DNA from: Candidatus Omnitrophota bacterium
GTDB lineage: Bacteria > Omnitrophota > Gorgyraeia > Gygaellales > Profunditerraquicolaceae
Reading direction: 5' to 3'
Assembly (NCBI GenBank): GCA_029571225.1
Contig: JAKPTF010000047.1
Span: 1-37,122, forward strand
DNA length: 37,122 nucleotides
The notes under the pieces were generated by a model that saw only the letters and a program-made list of their open reading frames with translations, was not told where the DNA came from and ran no database searches. Positions 31,251 through 37,122 of the stretch are shown piece by piece (position 1 is the stretch's first letter; each line of letters starts with the position of its first letter). Position numbers and translations under genes: made by a program.

Positions 31251-34070
31251 ATGGAATACAAAAATACTCTCAACCTGCCCAAGACAGATTTCCCCATGAA
31301 AGGGGACCTCCCCCGCCGCGAGCCTGAATTTCTCAAGAAATGGCAGGAGGCCGGGCTTTACCGGCTGATCCGGCAAAGATCCAGGGGAAAGCGGAAATAC
31401 GTCCTGCACGACGGGCCGCCGTATGCCAACGGCCATATCCACATCGGGCACGCCCTGAACAAGACCCTGAAGGATTTCATCGTCAAGTACAAGACCATGC
31501 GTGGGTACGATTCCGCGTATGTGCCAGGATGGGATTGCCACGGCCTTCCGGTGGAGCACGCCCTTTTCAAAGAGCTTAAGATCAATAAATACCAGATAGA
31601 CCAGGTGAGTTTCCGCAAAAAGGCGCATGACTACGCGATGAAATTCGTTTCCATACAGAAGGAAGAGTTCAAGCGCCTCGGCGTGCAGGGCGACTGGGAG
31701 GACCCGTATCTGACCCTGAGCCGCGAATATGAGGACGGTATCCTCGGGGCGTTTTCGGACCTCGTGAAGAAAGGATATATATACCGGGGCCTGAAGCCGG
31801 TCAACTGGTGCTTCCGCTGCGAAACCGCGCTTGCCGAAGCGGAGGTCGAGTATGAGGACCATACGTCGCCGTCCGTATTTGTTAAATTCAAACTTGAAAA
31901 GTCAACGCGATTCCCGGATGAAACGTTCCTGGTCATCTGGACCACGACTCCATGGACGCTGATCGCCAACGTCGCCGTAGCGGTGCATCCTGATTTTGAC
32001 TATTCCTGTATAAAGACCGCCAGGGGCAACCTCATCATCGCGGACGTGCGTTTTGCGGTCCTGGAGCGCATGGGTATCGAAAAATATGAGCTCGTCCGCA
32101 GGGTTAAAGGCAGGGATCTGGAGGGGCTTTTTTATGCCGGCCCGTTTAATCTGCGCACGGGTAAAGTCGTTCTTGCCGATTATGTCTCTTCTGAAGAAGG
32201 CACGGGGCTCGTTCATACGGCTCCGGGACACGGCGCTGACGACTATCTTACCGGGGTCAGGTATAAACTGGATGTTGTTATGCCGGTGAACGAGAAAGGG
32301 AGTTTTGACCGGACTGCCGGAGAATTCGAGGGAAAGAACGTCTATGATGCCAATCCCCTTATCATCGAACGTCTCAAAGCTGACGGCTCGCTGTTATTGG
32401 CGGAGAACATCAGGCATTCCTATCCCCATTGCTGGAGGTGCAAGAACCCGATTATCTTCCGCGCCACCAACCAGTGGTTTCTGGACATAGACCATAAGGA
32501 CCTGCGCAAACGGGCGCTGGAAGCGATCGCGTCAGGAATCACGTTCGTCCCGGCGTCGGGCAAAGAAAGGATATCCTCGATGGTCCAGTCGCGGCCAGAC
32601 TGGTGCCTTTCCCGCCAGCGGTACTGGGGCGTACCGATACCGTCTCTGGTCTGCGCGAAATGCAAATACGAGTTCATCGAACCTTCGGTTGTCGATACCT
32701 TAAGGAAATATGTCGTCAGCGAGGGCACCGACAGCTGGTTCATCAGGCCGCCAGGGGATTTTATACCCGCCGGGTTCTCGTGCGTAAAGTGCGGCGGCAC
32801 TGAATTCCGCAAAGGCACGGATATCCTCGACGTGTGGTTCGATTCAGGCGCGAGCAGCCAGGCAGTGCTGAAGAAGCGTCCCGATCTCATGCAGCCTCCG
32901 TGTTCATTGTATCTGGAGGGTTCGGACCAGCACCGCGGATGGTTTCAGTCATCGCTGTGGGTCGCGATGGGCGTTGACGAAAAACCTCCGTTCGAGTCGG
33001 TCCTGACCCACGGTTTTGTCGTAGACGGAGACGGGCGGAAGATGTCCAAGTCCCTGGGCAATGTTATCGCTCCGGACGACATCATAAAGAATTTCGGCGC
33101 CGATATTTTGCGGCTGTGGGTGGCCTCCAGCGATTATAACGAGGATATTCGTATTTCCCCGCAGATACTTCAACGTTTGTCGGAGGCGTACCGCAAGATC
33201 CGCAATACCGCCAGGTTCATCATGAGCAATCTGTATGATTTCAATCCGGATACGGATAGTGTCGATCCAGGCAACCTGTCGCTGATAGATACGTGGGTCC
33301 TTGCCAAATCCTCATCAATGGCCCGGATGGTCACGCAGGCGTATGACGATTTCGAGTTCCATAAGGCGTTTAAGGGGATCTATGATTTTTGCAACGAGAC
33401 TCTGTCCATGTATTATCTCGATATGGTCAAGGGGAGGCTCTATACGGCGGCTTCTGATTCGCGCCGGCGCAGGAGCGCCCAGACCGCGATTTACGGAATT
33501 CTAGATTCGCTGGTGAGGCTCATGGCGCCTATTCTGGCTTTTACCGCGGAGGACATCTGGCAGTATATGCCCAGGCGCGCGGCAGACGCTGGTGTTGCCA
33601 GCGTGCATCTGCTGGACTGGCCGGATTTTGAAGGCGGCACGACCGAGGCACATGACAAGGAGGCCGCTGCCCGCCTTGAATCAGTCATGGCATTAATCCC
33701 CTTAGCCACCAAGGCGCTTGAAGAGAAACGCTCCGAAGGGCTGATCGGCAGTTCGTTTGACGCGAAAATAAATATATTGACAAAAGATCAAAACCGGTAT
33801 AATTATTTAGATGGATTACGGGACAGCCTGCCTGAAATTTTCAAAGTTTCCCAGGTGGCAGTCATCAAGACAGACACACGTGACCCTTCTGCGCCGGCGG
33901 ACGCCTCTAACCCCGACATCGAGCTCCAGGTGCAGAAAGCAGACGGTCAGAAATGCGAGCGTTGCTGGAATTTTACCGAGTCCGTAGGTAAGAACCCGTC
34001 GCATGCGTTGCTGTGCGACCAGTGCGTATCAGCCATCCGAGGAGGCCAGAACGTTGAGAAAGAAACTTAA
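31251..34070 (+). CDS. ileS: Isoleucyl-tRNA synthetase
   Basis: IleS charges tRNA-Ile and edits mischarged valine. The 939-residue class I enzyme has the HIGH signature at residues 64-67 ([13 protein letters not shown]), [13 protein letters not shown], the CP1 editing domain with [13 protein letters not shown] and [16 protein letters not shown], the zinc/catalytic region [17 protein letters not shown]597-M-S-K-S601, and a C-terminal zinc finger with C902, C905, C922 and C925. The length matches the bacterial type rather than the eukaryal/archaeal type (type 2). An AAGGAAG site precedes the ATG. The 3' end overlaps the dksA-like gene by 17 bases. Confidence 0.98.
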   Translation: MEYKNTLNLPKTDFPMKGDLPRREPEFLKKWQEAGLYRLIRQRSRGKRKYVLHDGPPYANGHIHIGHALNKTLKDFIVKYKTMRGYDSAYVPGWDCHGLPVEHALFKELKINKYQIDQVSFRKKAHDYAMKFVSIQKEEFKRLGVQGDWEDPYLTLSREYEDGILGAFSDLVKKGYIYRGLKPVNWCFRCETALAEAEVEYEDHTSPSVFVKFKLEKSTRFPDETFLVIWTTTPWTLIANVAVAVHPDFDYSCIKTARGNLIIADVRFAVLERMGIEKYELVRRVKGRDLEGLFYAGPFNLRTGKVVLADYVSSEEGTGLVHTAPGHGADDYLTGVRYKLDVVMPVNEKGSFDRTAGEFEGKNVYDANPLIIERLKADGSLLLAENIRHSYPHCWRCKNPIIFRATNQWFLDIDHKDLRKRALEAIASGITFVPASGKERISSMVQSRPDWCLSRQRYWGVPIPSLVCAKCKYEFIEPSVVDTLRKYVVSEGTDSWFIRPPGDFIPAGFSCVKCGGTEFRKGTDILDVWFDSGASSQAVLKKRPDLMQPPCSLYLEGSDQHRGWFQSSLWVAMGVDEKPPFESVLTHGFVVDGDGRKMSKSLGNVIAPDDIIKNFGADILRLWVASSDYNEDIRISPQILQRLSEAYRKIRNTARFIMSNLYDFNPDTDSVDPGNLSLIDTWVLAKSSSMARMVTQAYDDFEFHKAFKGIYDFCNETLSMYYLDMVKGRLYTAASDSRRRRSAQTAIYGILDSLVRLMAPILAFTAEDIWQYMPRRAADAGVASVHLLDWPDFEGGTTEAHDKEAAARLESVMALIPLATKALEEKRSEGLIGSSFDAKINILTKDQNRYNYLDGLRDSLPEIFKVSQVAVIKTDTRDPSAPADASNPDIELQVQKADGQKCERCWNFTESVGKNPSHALLCDQCVSAIRGGQNVEKET
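34039..34045 (+). promoter_or_regulatory. Strong ribosome binding site that sets a TTG start
   Basis: GAGGAGG lies inside the ileS 3' end, 8 bases ahead of TTG 34054. It is the only good Shine-Dalgarno for the DksA/TraR-like reading frame and explains why no ATG is needed. Confidence 0.8.
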
Positions 34071-34437
34071 TAAAAAAGACCTGGGCGTATACAAGAAACT
34101 CCTGCAGAAGCGTAAGGCAGAGGTCCTTGACGCGATCGATCACGCTTCGGAAGAGACCATGAAGAAATCCCAGAAGGACGCCTCCGGCGATATTTCGGGA
34201 TACACATACCATATGGCGGATGTCGCCACCGATACGTATGACAGGGAATTTTCGCTGAGCCTGGTGTCAAGCGAGCGCAAGATCCTGTTTGAGCTGGGCA
34301 CTGCGCTCAAGAAGATCGAGGACGGCAGTTACGGCATATGCGAAGACTGCCAGTCGCCGATAGCCAGGTCCAGGCTAAAGGCGATCCCCTATGCCCGCCT
34401 TTGCGTGAAGTGCCAGGAGAAAAGAGAGAAGAAATAG
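34054..34437 (+). CDS. DksA/TraR-family C4 zinc-finger protein
   Basis: A 127-residue protein with an N-terminal helical part ([22 protein letters not shown]), a middle segment with the acidic, coiled-coil-tip-like [18 protein letters not shown], and a C-terminal four-cysteine finger [31 protein letters not shown]. Related proteins bind RNA polymerase in its secondary channel or are short zinc-finger proteins of unknown role. The ORF-track start at 34003 lies deep in ileS; a GAGGAGG site points to TTG at 34054 as the real start. The conserved coupling with ileS and lspA is seen in several phyla. Confidence 0.88.
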   Translation: MRKKLNKKDLGVYKKLLQKRKAEVLDAIDHASEETMKKSQKDASGDISGYTYHMADVATDTYDREFSLSLVSSERKILFELGTALKKIEDGSYGICEDCQSPIARSRLKAIPYARLCVKCQEKREKK

Positions 34438-34448
34438 CCCTTTCTTTC

Positions 34449-34898
34449 ATGGTCGTCCTTATCGTCGCCCTGATTCTTGTGAGCGACCGGCTGACAAAAG
34501 TTTTCTTTTCGCAGATACTACCCGCCGGCGGCTCGATCCCCGTTATCAAAGGCCTGTTCCATTTAACTCTCGTCCATAACCGCGGCGCGGCGTTCGGTAT
34601 GTTCAAGAACCAGACCCCGCTGTTTATCCTGACATCCGTGGTCGCGGTTCTGTTCATACTTTTGCATTTGAAGAAAAGCACGCTTTTGGAAAAATTCGCT
34701 CTGTCCCTGATCCTGGCGGGCGCCGTAGGCAATCTGATCGATAGGGTCCTTTACGGCTGCGTCATCGATTTTATCGATATTCACATCGAGCCGTATTTTT
34801 ACTGGCCTGTCTTCAATGTCGCGGACAGCGCGATCACCGTGGGTGCATGCATGCTCGGATGGCTTTTGCTGCGGCCTGCAGGCCCAAACAGACAATGA
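34449..34898 (+). CDS. lspA: Lipoprotein signal peptidase (signal peptidase II)
   Basis: LspA cleaves the signal peptide of diacylglyceryl-modified prolipoproteins. The 149-residue protein has four predicted membrane segments and the aspartyl-protease motifs NRGAAFGMF, LAGAVGNLIDRVLYGCVIDFIDI (first catalytic aspartate) and FNVADSAITVG (second catalytic aspartate). The ORF track start at 34338 reads through the dksA-like gene; the ATG at 34449 gives a normal N-terminus that enters directly into the first membrane helix (MVVLIVALILVSDRLTK). It overlaps rluD by an ATGA junction. A candidate substrate is the lipoprotein encoded at 7013-7531. Confidence 0.95.
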   Translation: MVVLIVALILVSDRLTKVFFSQILPAGGSIPVIKGLFHLTLVHNRGAAFGMFKNQTPLFILTSVVAVLFILLHLKKSTLLEKFALSLILAGAVGNLIDRVLYGCVIDFIDIHIEPYFYWPVFNVADSAITVGACMLGWLLLRPAGPNRQ

Positions 34899-35818
34899 CC
34901 GGACACATCATCGAGGTCGAAGGCGCGTCGGCTAGACAGCGGCTAGACCTGTTCCTCATGGAGTTCGCCGCGTCAACAGGCCTGGGCCTTTCGCGTACCG
35001 CGATACAGCATTGCATAGTATCGGGCCGCGTTTCGGTGGACGGCCGGACGGTGCACAAGGCAAGCTTCAAGGTTTCCGCAGGGAGTAAGATCGTTTTCGA
35101 ACCGGAGGCAGCTAAAACGGATCCGGCCCTCGTCGGGGAAGATATACCCCTGGACGTTGTCTATGAGGACGAAGATATTGCCGTGATAAATAAACCTGCG
35201 GGCCTTGTCGTACATCCGGCTCCTGGAAACGCGGCGCATACCATGGTTCATGCGATGCTGAACCGGTTCGGGACCCTTTCTGACATCAATCCTCATCGGC
35301 CGGGCATCGTGCACCGCCTTGACAAGGAGACATCCGGCCTCATTGTCATTGCCAGGAACAATGCCGCGCACCACGCTCTCGCGAAGCAATTTGCGGACCA
35401 TTCGATCAAACGTAAATACGTCGCGCTGGTCAAAGGCAGGGTCGAATATGACGAGAACGTCATAGAGTTGTCCATCGGAAGGCATCCTACCAGGCGCGAG
35501 CATATGGCCGTTCATTCCGGGGTCAATGCCAGGTATGCCAAGACCCGTTACCGGACCATTAAACGGACCGATACGGTGAGCCTGCTTGAGCTGGAGCCCT
35601 ATACGGGCCGGACCCATCAGCTCAGGGTGCATCTGTCTTATATCGGGCATCCCATCATGGGTGATGCAAAGTATGGCAGGCAGGCGGCGTTTCCCCGCAT
35701 GGCGCTTCATGCGAAGTATCTTGGTTTCATGCATCCTTCAAGCGGTAAATTTATAGAATTCGAGACCGGAACGCCTAAGGAGTTCAGCGATGCGGTGCGG
35801 TCGAAAGAAAGTTCTTGA
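34895..35818 (+). CDS. rluD: 23S rRNA pseudouridine synthase RluD family
   Basis: RluA/RluD-family synthases isomerise uridines in 23S rRNA (helix 69 for RluD). The 307-residue protein has an N-terminal S4 RNA-binding domain (SARQRLDLFLMEF, TAIQHCIVSGRVSVDG) and a catalytic domain with INKPAGLVVHPAPGN, the active-site D143 in GIVHRLDKETSGLIVIA, KRKYVALVKG, and LEPYTGRTHQLRVHLSYIGHPIMGD. The track start at 34847 is inside lspA; the ATGA overlap at 34895 marks the likely true start. Association with lspA is common. The exact target site cannot be told from sequence. Confidence 0.95.
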   Translation: MTGHIIEVEGASARQRLDLFLMEFAASTGLGLSRTAIQHCIVSGRVSVDGRTVHKASFKVSAGSKIVFEPEAAKTDPALVGEDIPLDVVYEDEDIAVINKPAGLVVHPAPGNAAHTMVHAMLNRFGTLSDINPHRPGIVHRLDKETSGLIVIARNNAAHHALAKQFADHSIKRKYVALVKGRVEYDENVIELSIGRHPTRREHMAVHSGVNARYAKTRYRTIKRTDTVSLLELEPYTGRTHQLRVHLSYIGHPIMGDAKYGRQAAFPRMALHAKYLGFMHPSSGKFIEFETGTPKEFSDAVRSKESS

Positions 35819-35843
35819 TTTCTGCGTAACTAATTGCTATAGT
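35815..35843 (+). promoter_or_regulatory. Sigma70-type promoter for the coiled-coil gene and aroA
   Basis: TTGATT (35815-35820) and TATAGT (35838-35843) are separated by 17 bases. The -35 box overlaps the rluD stop codon. The predicted start near 35850 gives a leader of roughly 38 bases that ends with a strong AGGAGG site (35877-35882). Confidence 0.65.
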
Positions 35844-35887
35844 AATCAGATAAAAGGGTCGGAAAGATAACTCATAAGGAGGATCAG

Positions 35888-36691
35888 ATGGCCGGGAATA
35901 ACACGGGTTTAAAACTCCTTGTCGTATTGTTGGTGGTTGTTTCACTCGCATTGGGCATAGGCGGATATGTACTGCTTAAGCAGGAAAAAGAGCGCAGTGC
36001 ACAGCTGGAGTCAGAACTGAACGATACCAGGGGGAAATACCGGCAGGCCCAGGCGGAGATTGAGCAGCAGAATACAAAGATCGCCGGACTTTCATCGAGC
36101 CTCGACAACGCGAACATTGAGATCAGGAAGCTTAATGCGAAAGTGAGCGAAGAACAGCAGGCCAGGCAGGAAGCCGTCTCGAAGCTCGAGGCATTGACCG
36201 CTGACTTGAAGAAACAGTCGAATATTGCCGGAGAGCTTCAGAAGAAATTGAGCGAATCCCAGAGCGCTTTGCAGGAAGCGGATAAGCGCCTGAAGGAAAT
36301 GGAATTGCAGCTCAAGACGGCGGAGGCAAAAAAATCAGAGCTGGAGCAAAAGGTTAAATCACTGGAAGAAAAGGCCGCCAACGTTGAACTAGGCAAGATC
36401 GTAGTGAGCCCGGAACCTGCTGCGAAGAAGAAGGTTGAGCCCCCTAAAGAGCCGGCCAAGAAGCTCGAAGGCAAGGTGCTTGTCGTGAATAAGGATTACC
36501 GTTTCGCCGTAATCAACCTTGGCAGCAAGGACGGCGTCAATGTCGGAGCCGTTTTTTCGGTCGTGCACAGCGGCAAGAACATCGGCGACATCAAGGTCGA
36601 GAAGGTGCACGACACGATGTCCGCCGCAGGTTTTGTGACGCCGGAACTCAAGGATAAGATCCTCGAAGGCGATTCGGTCATTCAAAAATAA
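35888..36691 (+). CDS. Membrane-anchored coiled-coil protein with small C-terminal beta domain
   Basis: I cannot give this 267-residue protein a function. Residues 1-8 are polar, 9-30 form one transmembrane helix (LLVVLLVVVSLALGIGGYVLL), and about 31-165 are a long Q/E/K/L-rich coiled coil. A proline/lysine-rich linker follows (EPAAKKKVEPPKEPAKK). The last ~70 residues (GKVLVVNKDYRFAVINLG through ILEGDSVIQK) look like a small beta-barrel of the kind seen at the C-terminus of FlgT and in many envelope proteins of PVC-type bacteria. The topology suggests a periplasmic rod tipped by a beta domain. It has its own promoter and a strong ribosome binding site. It runs directly into aroA with no gap. 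Confidence 0.88.
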   Translation: MAGNNTGLKLLVVLLVVVSLALGIGGYVLLKQEKERSAQLESELNDTRGKYRQAQAEIEQQNTKIAGLSSSLDNANIEIRKLNAKVSEEQQARQEAVSKLEALTADLKKQSNIAGELQKKLSESQSALQEADKRLKEMELQLKTAEAKKSELEQKVKSLEEKAANVELGKIVVSPEPAAKKKVEPPKEPAKKLEGKVLVVNKDYRFAVINLGSKDGVNVGAVFSVVHSGKNIGDIKVEKVHDTMSAAGFVTPELKDKILEGDSVIQK

Positions 36692-37122
36692 ATGGCTTCT
36701 TTTTCAACTCAGGGTATCCGCGCGCTTAAAGGCACGGTAATCCTTCGCGGGGATAAATCCATCGCGCACCGCGCGCTCATGCTGTCAGCCCTAGCCCGGG
36801 GCACAACGCGCATCCGTAATTTTCCCTCCCATGAGGATGCGGCAGCGACATTGCAGTCGCTGCGTTCTCTCGGTGTAAAGATTACAGTTCGGAAACAGGC
36901 CGTTATCGTACAGGGCAGGGGAGCGTCAGGCCTGCGGCCGTGCGCGAATACGGTATTCGTCAATGAATCCGGCACGACACTGCGCCTGCTTCTCGGAATT
37001 CTCGCGGGTCAGCCGTTCACCGTTTCGTTGCGCGCGGCTTCTGGCCTGTCACGCAGGCCCATGCTGCGCGTAATAGAACCGCTGCGCGCCATGGGAGCGA
37101 ATATCCGCGGCAGGCGCTTGGG
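36692..37122 (+). CDS. aroA: 3-phosphoshikimate 1-carboxyvinyltransferase (EPSP synthase), 3'-truncated
   Basis: AroA makes EPSP from shikimate 3-phosphate and phosphoenolpyruvate in the chorismate pathway. This gene is absent from the ORF track because it is open at the window end. Translation from ATG 36692, immediately after the TAA of the previous gene, gives MASFSTQGIRALKG, then RGDKSIAHRALMLSALA (the substrate-binding lysine-serine motif), HEDAAATLQSLRSLGV, NESGTTLRLLLGILAG (the NSGT-type motif), and LSRRPMLRVIEPLRAMGA. About 143 residues, roughly one third of the usual length, are visible. No stop codon occurs within the visible part. Confidence 0.95.
   Translation, partial: MASFSTQGIRALKGTVILRGDKSIAHRALMLSALARGTTRIRNFPSHEDAAATLQSLRSLGVKITVRKQAVIVQGRGASGLRPCANTVFVNESGTTLRLLLGILAGQPFTVSLRAASGLSRRPMLRVIEPLRAMGANIRGRRL

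Overview
The window is a densely packed bacterial chromosome segment. About 40 protein genes and one tRNA gene all lie on the + strand. G+C content is moderately high by eye, the gene gaps are very short, and ATGA-type stop/start overlaps are frequent. I see no rRNA, insertion sequence, prophage, CRISPR array or long repeat. The content is core housekeeping: riboflavin synthesis, DNA ligation and RNA maturation, a nearly complete division and cell-wall (dcw) cluster, and a block of tRNA synthetase, lipoprotein and rRNA-modification genes. MurE carries the DNPR motif of meso-diaminopimelate-adding enzymes. A lipoprotein-type signal and LspA are present, so the organism makes peptidoglycan and processes lipoproteins. 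The gene order and several protein styles (the coiled-coil protein with a small C-terminal beta domain ahead of aroA, and the ileS-dksA-lspA-rluD string) remind me of Omnitrophota or related PVC-type candidate phyla. That placement is an inference without phylogeny.

Layout. (1) 1-3869: riboflavin operon, with the 3' end of ribA/ribBA, ribH, nusB, a PHP-family phosphoesterase, ribD and ribE. (2) 3882-12568: a sigma70-type promoter, a tRNA-Pro(CGG) gene, then acyP, a metallophosphoesterase, ligA, an unrecognised small lipoprotein, an MBL-fold hydrolase, xerC/D, a CCA-adding enzyme family gene, rbfA, nrnA-like and ribF. These genes are nearly contiguous and may form one long transcript starting at the tRNA. 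(3) 12653-28794: a near-consensus promoter, three 10-bp tandem MraZ-type operator repeats, and the dcw cluster mraZ-rsmH-ftsL-ftsI-murE-murF-mraY-murD-ftsW-murG-murC-murB-ddl-ftsQ-ftsA. The cluster stops at ftsA; no ftsZ follows. (4) 28839-35818: another promoter, then yggS, proC, an MTA phosphorylase-like gene, ileS, a DksA/TraR zinc-finger gene with a TTG start, lspA and rluD. (5) 35815-end: a fourth promoter, a membrane-anchored coiled-coil protein, and the 5' part of aroA, which runs off the window and is missing from the ORF track.

How it works together. ribA/ribBA, ribD, ribH, ribE and ribF cover GTP to FAD except for the dephosphorylation step. A PHP phosphoesterase sits inside that operon. 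The dcw genes cover lipid II synthesis from UDP-MurNAc (MurB onward) plus the septal synthase pair FtsW/FtsI and the FtsQ/FtsL/FtsA divisome parts. The tRNA gene does not encode its CCA tail, which fits the nucleotidyltransferase gene found downstream.

I found no convincing new defence or mobile system. The best leads are the PHP phosphoesterase in the riboflavin operon, an FtsA with an altered nucleotide-binding motif and no neighbouring ftsZ, the tRNA-led operon, the MraZ operator built into the mraZ leader and start codon, and two unrecognised envelope-type proteins.
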